Source: Holdemania massiliensis | GTDB taxonomy: Bacteria > Bacillota_I > Bacilli_A > Erysipelotrichales > Erysipelotrichaceae | NCBI RefSeq assembly: GCF_022440805.1 | Contig: NZ_JAKNTK010000001.1 | Coordinates: 1,302,001-1,366,000, forward strand | Direction: 5' to 3' | Length of the DNA: 64,000 nucleotides | Notes under the pieces: generated by a model | What the model was told of the DNA's origin: nothing | What the model saw: the letters and a program-made list of their open reading frames with translations, nothing else | Database searches by the model: none | Program-made: the position numbers and the translations under genes | In this document: in pieces, positions 9,378 to 18,836 of the stretch | Numbering within the stretch: the first letter of the stretch is position 1 | Layout of the letters: the number at the start of each line of letters is the position of its first letter

Positions 9378-10603
9378 AGATTTTAATATTGGCGAGTAAA
9401 TTTTCTCCAAAAATTGCAGAAGTTTTTGGTCTAAGGGCAGATCCATTCGGAGGGTGGTTTGAAGGAATATCTATTAACCTAAGCCAAAGGGATGATGTTA
9501 CGATTAGTTATTCCGTACTTGAAAAAGGGATGCATAATAAGAAGGTAACACATTTTGAAAAGATAAAATATCAACACATCACGTATAAAAATTTAAAAGG
9601 TTTAAAAGAAATGCTATTAAGTGATGAGTATGATGTTTATCATATTTTTGGAGCTGAACAAGACTGGGCCTTTGATGTGGCTTGCATTCTGGATTTATCA
9701 AAAACTGTTGTATCTATTCAAGGCTTAATTAGCTTTTGTTCTTTTCATTATTTGGCTAATTATAATATGTATAGTAAAGCTTATAATTTAATATTGCCGA
9801 TTTATATGAAATTAAATCAAAATGTTTTTGTTAAACGAGGGCTAAAGGAAGTAAAAGTATATGAAAAAGCAAGATATTGCATAGGTCGTACTGATTGGGA
9901 TTATGCAGCGGTTAAGATTTTGAATCCACGTATTGAATATTTTAAAGTCAATGAAATTTTGAGAGCGTCTTTTTATTCCGGAGAATGGACGATAAAAACA
10001 TGTAAACGAAATACTATTTTTGTTTCACAAGCAGGTTATCCATTAAAAGCAATGCATATGATATTAGAAACATTAAAACTATTAAAGCAGACTATGCCTG
10101 ATGTGCTCTGTCGTATAGGTGGAGATGATATTACAAAACAAACATCCTTAGCGATAAAGCTCGGGGTGTCATATAATAATTATATAAGAAAGTTGATAAA
10201 GTCATACGGCTTAGAAAATAATGTTGTTTTTTTGGGGCTATTAACGGAGGAAGAAGTTAAGAGAACGCTTTTAGAAAGCCATGTTTTCTACTGTGCCTCT
10301 TCAATAGAAAATAGTTCTAATTCTTTGGCTGAAGCCATGTATTTAGGGGTGCCAAGTGTAGCAAGCTATGTAGGTGGCAGCAGTTGCTTCGGAAAACATA
10401 AAGAGAGTTTATATTTTTATCCATTTGATGAACCATACTTAGCTGCGCATTATATTCAGGAAATAATGCAAAACGAAGAAATTGCAAACAGTTTGTCTTT
10501 AAATGCTCGAAAAGAAATGAAATTAAAATTCGATCAGAAAAAAAACACTGGCGATCTGGTTAAAGTGTATAATAAAATTTATAAGCACAATACTCAAGGA
10601 TAG
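9374..10603 (+). CDS. GT4 family glycosyltransferase
   Basis: 409 residues. The ATG at 9374 overlaps the flippase stop (ATGA), and AAGGA within the flippase gene serves as its ribosome site. The N-terminus reads MKILILASKFSPKIAEVF then GGWFEGISINLSQRDDVTI, the GT4 acceptor loop. The C-terminal domain has FVSQAGYPLKAMHMILET and the donor EX7E in ENSSNSLAEAMYLGVPSV. It is soluble or membrane-peripheral. As a coupled neighbour of Wzx it most likely builds the exported repeat unit. The sugar is unknown. Confidence 0.87.
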   Translation: MKILILASKFSPKIAEVFGLRADPFGGWFEGISINLSQRDDVTISYSVLEKGMHNKKVTHFEKIKYQHITYKNLKGLKEMLLSDEYDVYHIFGAEQDWAFDVACILDLSKTVVSIQGLISFCSFHYLANYNMYSKAYNLILPIYMKLNQNVFVKRGLKEVKVYEKARYCIGRTDWDYAAVKILNPRIEYFKVNEILRASFYSGEWTIKTCKRNTIFVSQAGYPLKAMHMILETLKLLKQTMPDVLCRIGGDDITKQTSLAIKLGVSYNNYIRKLIKSYGLENNVVFLGLLTEEEVKRTLLESHVFYCASSIENSSNSLAEAMYLGVPSVASYVGGSSCFGKHKESLYFYPFDEPYLAAHYIQEIMQNEEIANSLSLNARKEMKLKFDQKKNTGDLVKVYNKIYKHNTQG

Positions 10604-10668
10604 CATAAATTAATTTTAAAGCATTAATTTAGAATTATTTAAAATCATTGATAAAGGAGAATATCCAC

Positions 10669-11841
10669 ATGAAGACTAAAACTGTTATCTATACATCTTA
10701 CCTTTGCTCCGAAGTAAAGTATAAAGAATTATATGTGAATTCTGCGGTGAAGCCGGGAATACAAGTTCAAAAATTTAATAGATTATTAGTAGAAGGACTA
10801 AGTTTAAACGGCATTAATGTACAATGTTTGTCTTCTTTGCCAATGAGTCGAATTATTTCACAAAAAATATTTATTATAGAGCGAAACGACTCGGTAGAAA
10901 ATGTTAAATTTTATTATTTGCCTATACTTAACATTCCTATAATAAAAGATTTATTGATTTTGGTTTTAAGTTTTTTTAAAGGGCTTTTTTTTGCATGTAA
11001 AGAATCTAGTTCGTTTATGGTATGTGATATTTTATCTATGCCTAATTCATTAGGCTGCGCAATTGCTTATCGATTACTTGGAAAAAAAGTATTAGGTATT
11101 GTTACAGATTTACCTGAAGATGTAATAAGTACCAAAATTTTTTTAAAACTTTATTATCTTGTAATTCAAATGTGCACACATTATGTTTTCATGACAAAAG
11201 AAATGAACTTAAAATTAAACAAAACTGGAAAACCTTTTAAAATAATTGAGGGAATATCAGATATCAAACGAGTTATTGAAAAACAAGAAGAAAATAAATT
11301 TAGTTCTGCAAAAATTTGTCTGTATGCAGGAAATTGTAACAAAAAAAATGGAGTTGATAAATTAATTGAGGCAATATTGCTATTGAAACATAAAAATATT
11401 ATATTGCATATATTTGGTTCAGGAGATGAAGTTGGCTATATAGAAAAAGTGGCAAAAAAAGAGAAACAAATCCAATATCATGGTATTCAACCGAATGACG
11501 AAGTGCTTGTATATCAAAGTAATTCTGATCTATTAATAAATCCTAGGCCATCAGAAGAAGAATTTACAAAATATTCGTTTCCTTCAAAAAATATGGAGTA
11601 TATGACATCGGGTACACCTTTATTAACAACAAAGTTAGTGGGAATGCCAGAGGAATATTATGAATATGTATATCTGTTTGATGACGAAAGTGTTGAAGGA
11701 ATGTCAAAGAAAATAGATGAAGTATTGAGTTTGTCGGAAGAAACCCGTAAAAAAACTGGATTAAAGGCTCGGGAATTTATATTAAAAGAAAAAAACAATG
11801 TAATACAAACTCGTAAAATGATAGATTTAATGAAAGATTAG
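10669..11841 (+). CDS. GT4-like glycosyltransferase
   Basis: 390 residues from the ATG at 10669, which has AAAGGAG at the right spacing. An upstream TTG at 10648 is less likely. The N-terminal domain contains KPGIQVQKFNRLLVEGLS. A hydrophobic patch IPIIKDLLILVLSFF may dock on the membrane. The C-terminal GT-B half has ICLYAGNCNKKNGVDKLI and the motif FPSKNMEYMTSGTPLLTT, where Glu of 'NMEYM' is the donor-binding acid. It belongs to the GT4/WbuB-like broad group. It closes the first run of GT genes before the fnlA remnant. Confidence 0.82.
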   Translation: MKTKTVIYTSYLCSEVKYKELYVNSAVKPGIQVQKFNRLLVEGLSLNGINVQCLSSLPMSRIISQKIFIIERNDSVENVKFYYLPILNIPIIKDLLILVLSFFKGLFFACKESSSFMVCDILSMPNSLGCAIAYRLLGKKVLGIVTDLPEDVISTKIFLKLYYLVIQMCTHYVFMTKEMNLKLNKTGKPFKIIEGISDIKRVIEKQEENKFSSAKICLYAGNCNKKNGVDKLIEAILLLKHKNIILHIFGSGDEVGYIEKVAKKEKQIQYHGIQPNDEVLVYQSNSDLLINPRPSEEEFTKYSFPSKNMEYMTSGTPLLTTKLVGMPEEYYEYVYLFDDESVEGMSKKIDEVLSLSEETRKKTGLKAREFILKEKNNVIQTRKMIDLMKD

Positions 11842-11952
11842 CAGGAAAATGTTATAATCAATTAGTAAACGTTAAATGGGTGATTAATCTATTTAACCTA
11901 GCTTATTTATTAAGATGAAAGGAGAACTGGGCGTATAGCTTAAAAGTGGAAT

Positions 11953-12480
11953 ATGTTTAAGAATAAAGTGATAATGATAACAGGAGGCATAAGTAGTTTT
12001 GGAAATACAGTTGAAAATCGATTTTTAGAAAGTGAAATAAAGGAAATACGTATTTTTTTAATAGATGAGAAAAAAACAAGATGATATGTGTAGATTATAT
12101 TATAATAATAAACATAAATTTCATTAAGAAGCTGCTGAACTAATTGTATTTGCATTTGAAAATGATAATAGTGGTGATCTATTAGTGTAAAAAAACGTCT
12201 TGAAGTATTAAAGTTCTTGCAACTGTTATTAAAGAATTGTTTAATTGTAAAAGAGAGAATTGAATAATTGGATTCTGAAATAGAGAGAAACTATATGAAA
12301 CATTGCTAAAAAATGAAGAAAGAATATGTTCATACAATTGATTTTGGAAATTTCTATCGTGTACCTTGCGATAAATACTTTGTCGATAGTGATCAGGATA
12401 GAGTTAGATTTAAGAAATTTAGTCCAATAATACGATTTTATTAGATGTTATTCAAGTGAAGAATAAACTTTTGGAACTAG
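11953..12480 (+). pseudogene. degenerate copy of fnlA (UDP-GlcNAc 4,6-dehydratase)
   Basis: From an ATG at 11953 the frame reads MFKNKVIMITGGISSFGN and SEIKEIRIF, matching the intact fnlA product at 19832 (MFNNKVLLITGGTGSFGN, GIKEIRIL). A stop follows, then the frame shifts to KKQDDM. After an internal deletion of most of the catalytic core it resumes as EAAELIVFAFENDNSGDL, then EKLYETLLKNEERI and DFGNFYRVPCD, each aligning with later parts of FnlA. Many stops and frameshifts show it is dead. Divergence from the intact copy is substantial, so it is an old or foreign copy and not a fresh duplication. The 160 bases after it hold no gene. Confidence 0.88.
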
Positions 12481-12642
12481 ATTGTGCCAAAAATGAATAA
12501 AAGTGTGAAAATTGGACTAATTGTAAATATATGTATTAAAAGGATAAACTCAATGAATCAAAAGAACACAAAAAAATTTAAAGTGAAGAAAGGGATACTT
12601 GATAATAAACTCTAATTTAGTAAGAGCAAGTATTTAAAGTTT

Positions 12643-13716
12643 ATGGAAAAAATATTATGGTTGACAAATTTACCAGCGCCGTATCGTATAGAGTTTTTTA
12701 ATCAACTAGGAAAATATGTTGAATTGTTTGTTATTTTTGAAGGAAATAGAAGCGAAGACAGAGATGCTAATTGGTTTAATTATGATTTTAAAAATTTCGA
12801 AAGTCTCTTTTTAGAAAATGATTATAAAAAAAATATTATATCAATTAGAAAAGTATTAAAAAGCAGGAAATTTACATGGGCATTCAATACAGATTATTCT
12901 AGCATAAATGGTCTAATATTTTTAGGATTATGTAAATTAAATGGTGTGTCTGTAATTCTTGAAGCAGATGGGGGGATACCAGTAAACAGAGGATTCATTA
13001 TGAATAAACTGATTTCAGGTGTCATGTTGCTTCACAGTTACTATTTTAGTACAGGTAAATACACTGACGATTATTTTTTCTATTATGGTGTTAAGAACGA
13101 AAAAATATGGCATTATCGATTTTCGTCTCTTACAGAAAAAGAAATTAATAGAAATAGATTAGTGTCTAAATCAGAAAGGAATGAAAATTTTAATATTCTG
13201 TCGATAGGACAACAAATTTACAGAAAAGGCTATGATATATTAATTGACGCAGTAAATAAATTAGATATACCAATTGTTTTAAATATTATAGGAGGTATCC
13301 CATCAGAACAGTTATTAAATCGTATTTCAGTAAAGAAAAAAGGTAATATTCATTTTTTTCAATATATGGATAAAGTAGATCTAGATAGGTATTTTAGAAG
13401 TGCTGATCTATTCGTATTACCTTCAAGGGAAGAAATATGGGGATTAGTGATTAACGAAGCAGCATCATATAATATTCCAGTAATAACCTCTGATAATTGT
13501 ATAGCCGGGAAAGAATTCTGTTTGAAGAACAATATTGGATTAATATTTAAAAATGAAGATATCCAAGATCTGGTTGATAAAATCATGATTATGTATCATG
13601 ATAAAGATGCTAGATATGAATTTTCCAGAAATTGCAGTGAAATTAATGATAAGTATACGATAGAAAATATGGTTCTTGATCATTTAAAATTCTTTAATTT
13701 TGAAAAATCGAACTAG
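12643..13716 (+). CDS. GT4 family glycosyltransferase
   Basis: 357 residues. The N-terminus MEKILWLTNLPAPYRIEF is the well-known 'tn.paPyR..ff' start of GT4 enzymes acting on capsule and LPS intermediates. LEADGGIPVNRGFI and SIGQQIYRKGYDILIDAV continue the family pattern. The donor motif is EEIWGLVINEAASYNIPV (EX7E). The ribosome site is weak (TTTAAAG), unlike most genes here. The upstream region is the fnlA remnant, so transcription may depend on a new promoter or readthrough. Cytoplasmic; sugar unknown. Confidence 0.86.
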   Translation: MEKILWLTNLPAPYRIEFFNQLGKYVELFVIFEGNRSEDRDANWFNYDFKNFESLFLENDYKKNIISIRKVLKSRKFTWAFNTDYSSINGLIFLGLCKLNGVSVILEADGGIPVNRGFIMNKLISGVMLLHSYYFSTGKYTDDYFFYYGVKNEKIWHYRFSSLTEKEINRNRLVSKSERNENFNILSIGQQIYRKGYDILIDAVNKLDIPIVLNIIGGIPSEQLLNRISVKKKGNIHFFQYMDKVDLDRYFRSADLFVLPSREEIWGLVINEAASYNIPVITSDNCIAGKEFCLKNNIGLIFKNEDIQDLVDKIMIMYHDKDARYEFSRNCSEINDKYTIENMVLDHLKFFNFEKSN

Positions 13717-13813
13717 TTGATTTCATTATATATTTTAAGTATATAGATGTCACTGTGATGATAAAAGAAGTCAAGAGCGATTAGTTTAATATAATCTATA
13801 AGGGGGAATTAAT

Positions 13814-15022
13814 ATGAGTTCAGTTGGTGCTAATAAAAAATTTATAAAAAAAATCATATATTTATTTATATTCTTAATGCTATTCTACATATTTTCACTA
13901 ACTATTTCCATGGCAATAAATACTAGCTCAATTACTGATAATGCTCTTAAATCAATAGACAAACTAATGAATGAGGGGTATGGATGGAGTACATTCAGAT
14001 TTTATACTCTTGCAAGTTCAGCAGATAATCCAACAGATATTCTTATGTTGCAAAACAGTATGCAGTTAAATGGACAAAACTGTCTTTATAATGCAATGAA
14101 TGTGAATAATTATGCACGATATTGGCACGGGTATTTAATTCTATTAAAACCATTACTGATGTTTACAGATATTCAGGGTATCAGGATAATAAACATGGTT
14201 ATTTTTTATACTTTAATTATGTATTTATTAATTAATTTAAAAGAGACGTGTCAATCCTATATGTTACCATTATCTTTATTAATAGGTCTCATTATGTGCT
14301 ACATATATATTATTCCTATCAGTATGCAATATATGAGTGTTTTTATTATTATGCTAATATGTTCGCTATTAGTGCTGAAAAATAAAGGAAATATAAAAAG
14401 GCTCTATTTGATATTATTTACTGTTGGTTCAATTGTCAATTTTTTTGATTTTTTAACAGTGCCGATATTATCAATGGGAGTGCCTATTATAATTTATATT
14501 TATATAAATTATAATGAAAAAACATTCAGTATTTTAATGAAAGAAGTGATTTTACTTTCTGTTTATTGGTGTTTAGGATATGGACTAACCTGGATTTCAA
14601 AATGGATTGTCGGATCCTTAATTCTAAATAGGAACATCATTGTGGAAGGGGTTAAACAAAGTTTATTTAGAATAAATGGCAGTACTGAATATGTTATTGA
14701 CTATAAAAGAATGCTACACGATAATATTTTGAATTTTTTTGGAAAAAAAGAATATTTTTACTGCTATATTGGCATTGTTTGTTCTTCATTTCTGTATCTT
14801 TGCTTTAAATTGAAGAAAGAGATTATATCGTTGCTTCCTTTATTATTTGTAGCTTCATATCCTTTTATTTGGCTTTTGATATTAGGAAATCATTCGCAAA
14901 TACACTATTATATGACATATAGAAATATTTTAGTTTTCTTTTTAGCAATGAATATTTTTGTTGTTGAAGCTTTTAAAATAAATATAATAAAAATAAAGAA
15001 CAAAGAAAGAGTAATTAAATGA
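13814..15022 (+). CDS. polytopic membrane protein with YARYWHGYL motif (unknown function)
   Basis: 402 residues, AGGGGG ribosome site 8 bases before the ATG. One N-terminal membrane segment, an extracytoplasmic stretch to about residue 95, then roughly eight more segments. At the boundary lies YARYWHGYLILLKPLL. A later segment reads GYGLTWISKWIVGSLIL. Both are shared with the partial gene at 62958 (ARYWHGYLLPLK and GYAAMWIGKWTVATLVL), so they form a family placed at both sides of the locus. The layout (acidic loop after the first span, then many spans) suggests a GT-C-like transferase. In this capsule-type block it could instead stand in for the missing Wzy. I do not recognise a named family. 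Confidence 0.6.
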   Translation: MSSVGANKKFIKKIIYLFIFLMLFYIFSLTISMAINTSSITDNALKSIDKLMNEGYGWSTFRFYTLASSADNPTDILMLQNSMQLNGQNCLYNAMNVNNYARYWHGYLILLKPLLMFTDIQGIRIINMVIFYTLIMYLLINLKETCQSYMLPLSLLIGLIMCYIYIIPISMQYMSVFIIMLICSLLVLKNKGNIKRLYLILFTVGSIVNFFDFLTVPILSMGVPIIIYIYINYNEKTFSILMKEVILLSVYWCLGYGLTWISKWIVGSLILNRNIIVEGVKQSLFRINGSTEYVIDYKRMLHDNILNFFGKKEYFYCYIGIVCSSFLYLCFKLKKEIISLLPLLFVASYPFIWLLILGNHSQIHYYMTYRNILVFFLAMNIFVVEAFKINIIKIKNKERVIK

Positions 15023-16106
15023 GGCTCAATTGAAAAGTTAAGTTTCACTTCTGAAAGATGAAAATAAAACTTTGAATTTACTCGTATAAATGAGATAAAA
15101 TAAGGTCAAAAATGCTGATAAGTTGTAGAAATTGCTCCTCGTGTCTATGCTGTATTGACTTTTTTATAATATGTATATGAAAAATGCATAAAAAATGAGC
15201 GCATTAAAAGCTAATGGAAATCGACATCTTTTTCAAATAGGTAATAAAACAGTATAGAGTTTTAAAAAAGGACGCTTCAAAAAAGTGGTCTGGTGCTCAA
15301 ATTAGTTTTAAAATAATAAAGGTTGACAACAATCCCGAAGAGATTTAGAAAATTTCAATTGAGATGCATCGTAGAGTAAAAAACAACTTAGAAAATAAGA
15401 CGGAATGGAACTTTACAATGTTAATTGGTTTCGGGTAATGAAAAAATTGAGCATTCAGGTTTAAGTTCAGCTACAAATGAAAAAAGAAGCAACAAATTCA
15501 GTATTTAAGTCTTTAATAGCTAACTGTAAGTAATTGGAGTATTCTTGAAGAATTAGTTTTGCGTGTTTACCTAGATAGTAGTGCAAATAAAGGATTATTG
15601 CCTATTACAACAACGGCAAATTTAGAAATTGTTGCTTCAGATTTTGTTTGTAGTTTTTGTATAAATCATTGAAATTTTATATGCAAAGGATGTTTTCATT
15701 TCGTAGAATAGCATTTTATAGGAAAGAGAGACGATCACCAATCCAAAAGAAAATGAAGTTGAATTTGCTAACCTGAAATATTGTTTGCACTCTACAATTA
15801 ACCCGATAAATCAAAGCGAAATTTTAACAAGTTAAAAAGTCCAGTAATCTGTTATGATTATAGGTTCGCGTTGCTTATAGCATAGGCGAAGTGGGTGATC
15901 CAATGTGAGCTATCTTGTTTACCACATTCTTTGTCCAGTAAATACCGATCAGACATTGATAATCATCTTTTAAACTTGCCTTAAAATAGGCTAAGGAATT
16001 AAGGTAATATAAAATCGTATAGGGTTTGAAAAAAGAAAAAATAGATAGAAAGTCAAAGCGATAAAGCGCAAAAAGACTGAATATCCCTTTTTTATTACAT
16101 TCATTG
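15023..16106 (+). other. 1.1 kb of non-coding, degenerate DNA
   Basis: Every frame is cut by frequent stops. Short open patches exist on the plus strand, such as KWSGAQISFKIIKVDNN near 15280 and LVLRVYLDSSANKGLLP near 15560. They look like relics of coding sequence whose family I cannot name. TTGACTTTTTTATAATATG at 15154-15172 resembles promoter parts, but -35 and -10 are too close. An open minus-strand stretch over 15875-16216 has no ribosome site and runs into the IS hairpins, so I do not call it a gene. Confidence 0.5.
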
Positions 16107-16231
16107 AAAACACAGAGAAATCTGTGTTTTTTATCATACGGAGAAATCCACAGAAGGTGGATTTCGGGAAGACTTAAGTCGGTTGGGCAGGCGAAGCCCG
16201 CGAAACAAAAAACCACCCGCTATGCGGGTGG
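16107..16231 (+). repeat. left-end hairpins of the IS200 element
   Basis: Three perfect palindromes: AAAACACAGA-gaaa-TCTGTGTTTT followed by TT (16107-16130), GAAATCCAC-agaag-GTGGATTTC (16143-16165), and CCACCCGC-tat-GCGGGTGG (16213-16231). The first has a GAAA tetraloop and a T tail, so it may also stop transcription running into the element. The last resembles the right-end hairpin near 19074-19098 and is probably a transposase recognition structure. Confidence 0.75.
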
Positions 16232-16251
16232 ACAAAAAAAGTTATACAGTG

Positions 16252-16313
16252 GAATCACCTTTCCGAATAGAATAGAGTTGTTCAAGCTACTATTAAGAAA
16301 GGAAAGGTGATTC
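16252..16313 (+). promoter_or_regulatory. inverted repeat that can hide the tnpA ribosome site
   Basis: GAATCACCTTTCC (16252-16264) is the exact reverse complement of GGAAAGGTGATTC (16301-16313). The right arm contains the AAAGGTGA Shine-Dalgarno of tnpA, whose ATG starts three bases later. In RNA the 13-bp stem would mask the ribosome site. The loop is 36 bases. Translation repression by such a 5' hairpin is known for IS200. Confidence 0.85.
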
Positions 16314-16315
16314 AA

Positions 16316-16657
16316 ATGGCTAAGAAATACAATTCATTAGCCCACACAGCATGGATGTGCAAATACCACATTGTGTTCATCCCCAAGTATAGAAGAAAAG
16401 TGATCTATAATCAATATCGAAAAGATTTAATCGATATCATCAAAGCACTGTGTAAATACAAAGGAGTGGAGATCATTGAGGGGCACATGATGCCAGATCA
16501 TGTACATTTACTGTTAGCTATTCCACCAAAATACAGTGTATCCTCATTCATGGGGTATTTGAAAGGAAAATCAGCGCTGATGATGTTTGATCAGCATGCA
16601 AATTTGAAATACAAGTTTGGGAATCGACACTTTTGGGCGGAAGGATACTACGTAAGT
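16316..16657 (+). CDS. tnpA: IS200 transposase TnpA, 5' exon
   Basis: Codons 1-114 of a Y1 (HUH) transposase. The start at 16316 follows AAAGGTGA. The metal-binding HUH pair is DHVHLLL with His62 and His64. The exon ends in HFWAEGYYVS, whose Tyr111/112 region carries the catalytic tyrosine in this family. The next base begins GTGCGAC, the start of a group II intron. Read without splicing, the frame adds only a few foreign residues (VRP) and stops. Joined to 18837-18959 it gives a normal-length 154-residue TnpA. The enzyme cuts and rejoins single-stranded DNA at the element ends. Confidence 0.93.
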
Positions 16658-16920
16658 GTGCGACCTTAGAGAGGTCATTTTGAATTGTACGTAAAGTACT
16701 GCCTGTTCATCTTCAGCTATCTCTACCAATTGGTGCGCACGAAGTAATTTGTGGGTATTAAGCAGATTGGAACAACGGGGTAAGTACAGTATCTACAACT
16801 GTAACTGCAACTAGAGAAAAGTTTATATGGATAACATCAGTGAAGTGCTACAGAATCGTCAAGTATAAGAGATGAAATGTAGATGAAACACCTTACTCAA
16901 AAAAAGAGAATGTAGAGTGA

Positions 16921-16946
16921 CTGCCATAATTGTTTACGTATGGCAG
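16921..16946 (+). ncRNA. domain I stem-loop presenting EBS1
   Basis: CTGCCATA (16921-16928) pairs perfectly with TATGGCAG (16939-16946), leaving a 10-base loop that holds GTTTAC (16932-16937). That hexamer pairs with the last six exon bases, GTAAGT, by four Watson-Crick and two G-U pairs. It can extend to TACGTAAGT on the exon side. This is the expected form of an exon-binding site 1. The EBS2 candidate is GTATCT at 16789-16794. Confidence 0.75.
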
Positions 16947-17171
16947 TAAGATGACGGGGATGAAATCCCAACTCTATCGGTTTATAGGCACATCCTAAGT
17001 AAACTATGATTATTCAAATGACAAAACAAGGAAAACCCCTATGACTTCCACAATTGAGTGGTAGGCAAATCGTGAGAAATGTACAACAGTCAGAGGGAGC
17101 AGGACGTCAAAGAAGCGAAAGGTTTCATGTAATATGAAATATAGGGATTCAAGCTTTGTCCCGGCCGAAAG

Positions 17172-18748
17172 GTGGCAGACTTTGACGCGTCTTTTATTAC
17201 AGGAAGGAGTAGAATTACTCTGAATGAACTAAGATTCAATGACGCGCAACGCGAGAACTGTTCATGCATATCTTTAGAAGCGCAATGGCAATCGATAGAT
17301 TGGAAGAAAGCCGAAAGATATGTAAATAGACTTCAACTCAGGATTGTAAAGGCAGTAGAAAAGGGGATTGGAATCTAGTAAAAAGACTACAATACCTTAT
17401 TACGCATTCCTTTTATGCGAAGGCTCTGGCCGTCAAACAGGTAACGCGAAATAAAGGCAAGAAAACAGCAGGAGTAGATGGAGTGATATGGACAACCAAT
17501 AAGCAGAAGATTCAGGGAGTAGCAAGTCTACAAACAAAAGGATACAAAGCACTGCCAACAAGGAGAGTTCATATCAAGAAGGCAAATGGGAAATTAAGAC
17601 CTTTAAGTATACCGTGTATGAAGGACAGAGCAATGCAAACATTGTATCTATACGCATTACAACCAGTCTCTGAAACAACTGGAGACAAGAGAAGCTTTGG
17701 ATTTCGAAAATACAAAAGTTGTGCGGATGCAATGGAACAACTATTTGCAATACTATCATCAAAGAGAAGCGGACAGTGGATACTTGAGGGAGATATCAAA
17801 GGATGTTTTGATACAATAAACCATGAGTGGCTACAAGAAAACATATGTATGGAGAAAGCAGTTTTATCTAAATTTATTAAAGCAGGATATGTATATCAGA
17901 AGCAAATGTTTCCAACAATAAAAGGGGCAGCACAAGGCGCTTCAATAAGTCCAACATTAGCGAATCTAACGTTAGATGGAATGGAAAACGAAATAGAAAA
18001 AAGATATTTTCTAACGAAAAAGGGTAAGTTCAGTAGACATCAACGATGCAACCCAAACCTTATAAACATAGTACGCTACGCTGATGACTTTGTGATTACA
18101 GCAAACAATAAGGAGGTATTGTTGGAAATAAGGGGAATTATAGAGCAATTTCTCAAAGTTCGAGGGTTGGAATTATCTTTAGAAAAGACACTTATAACGA
18201 ACATAGAAGATGGATTTGATTTTCTGGGTTGGAACTTTAGAAAGTATCATGCGAAATTGATTATAAAGCCATCAAAGAAATCGTTGGATACAGTAACCAA
18301 GAAACTAAGTGAGATTATAAAATCTAATAAAACAATCAAACAGGAGAACCTGATATACAAACTAAACCTCGTCATAAACGGTTGGTGTAATTATCACCAG
18401 TGCACATGTGCAAAAACAGCTTTCGAGACATTAAACCACAGGTTATTTAATATGTTGTGGAAATGGGCTAAGCGTCGTCATCCAAACAAAAGTAGCCAAT
18501 GGATAAAAAATAGATATTGGCATACAAAAGAAAGAAGAGGCTGGATATTCTCGAGTGAAAAAGCTGTTCTAGCGAGAGCATCGGATATTCCGATTGTAAG
18601 ACATGAACGCATTAAATTAGGGATGAATCCATACATAGACGAAAAATACTTTAAAGATAAGAAAGTAAATAGAAAACAGAAAAAGAAGAATGCATACAAA
18701 GAAACTGTCGCCTATAGATTCAATCTGACGAAAATGGAGAGTATATAG
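17172..18748 (+). pseudogene. ltrA: group II intron reverse transcriptase/maturase with a -1 frameshift
   Basis: The N-terminal part (17172 frame) reads IDWKKAERYVNRLQLRIV, the usual 'W..ie..v..LQ.ri' start. At GAAAAGGGG (17358-17366) the frame must slip back one base. It then continues as KGDWNLVKRLQYLI, FYAKALAVKQVT and GKKTAGVDGV, and stays open to 18748. The RT palm is intact: DIKGCFDTINHEWL and YADD at 18077-18088. The 'PQGG' motif is the variant GAAQGASISP. Domain X follows (INGWCNYHQ). The C-terminal HNH endonuclease is absent. The heptamer A AAG GGG fits a -1 slippery site, but loss of one G is the simpler reading. The exact start codon is unclear. Confidence 0.85.
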
Positions 18749-18761
18749 GTTAAGAAGGCGT

Positions 18762-18836
18762 GAGCCGTATGAAGGGAAACTTTCACGTACGGTTCTTAGG
18801 AGAGAAGGAGCTCGCAAGGGCTCTGACTTATCCAAC
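18762..18836 (+). ncRNA. group II intron domains V and VI
   Basis: Domain V is the 34-nt hairpin GAGCCGTAT ... ACGTACGGTTC with a GAAA tetraloop closing GAAGG/CTTTC. This catalytic core of the ribozyme is fully preserved. Domain VI follows (GGAGCTC-gcaa-GGGCTCT) and carries TGACTTATC before the 3' splice site, where the branch-point A should lie. Confidence 0.9.

Larger units (their letters stand above)
16658..18836 (+). ncRNA. group II intron (self-splicing retroelement)
   Basis: The 5' end is GTGCGACC (consensus GUGYG). A canonical 34-nt domain V lies at 18762-18795 and a domain VI follows to the 3' end TCCAAC. A reverse transcriptase/maturase is encoded inside. Ends were set by exon continuity: AGT (Ser) joined to ACA (Thr) restores the conserved TnpA segment YYVSTVGLNEA. 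Base pairing supports the insertion site. The exon bases GTAAGT at 16652-16657 (IBS1) pair with GTTTAC in a domain I loop, and GGATAC at 16643-16648 (IBS2) pairs with GTATCT at 16789-16794. It lies in the sense direction of tnpA, so splicing would spare the host gene. Confidence 0.92.

Noticed and set aside
15154..15172. TTGACTTTTTTATAATATG as a promoter
   Set aside because: The two boxes are separated by only a few bases, so they cannot act together as -35 and -10, and no gene follows.
15875..16216. Open minus-strand frame of 113 codons
   Set aside because: No ribosome site, no recognisable family, and its start lies within the IS200 left-end hairpins; composition looks non-coding.
16104..16315. 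Plus-strand frame ahead of tnpA
   Set aside because: It reads through the palindromes of the IS left end and has no ribosome site; the real start is 16316.
17172..17378. An independent 68-residue protein
   Set aside because: Its sequence is the N-terminus of the intron maturase, which continues one frame back.
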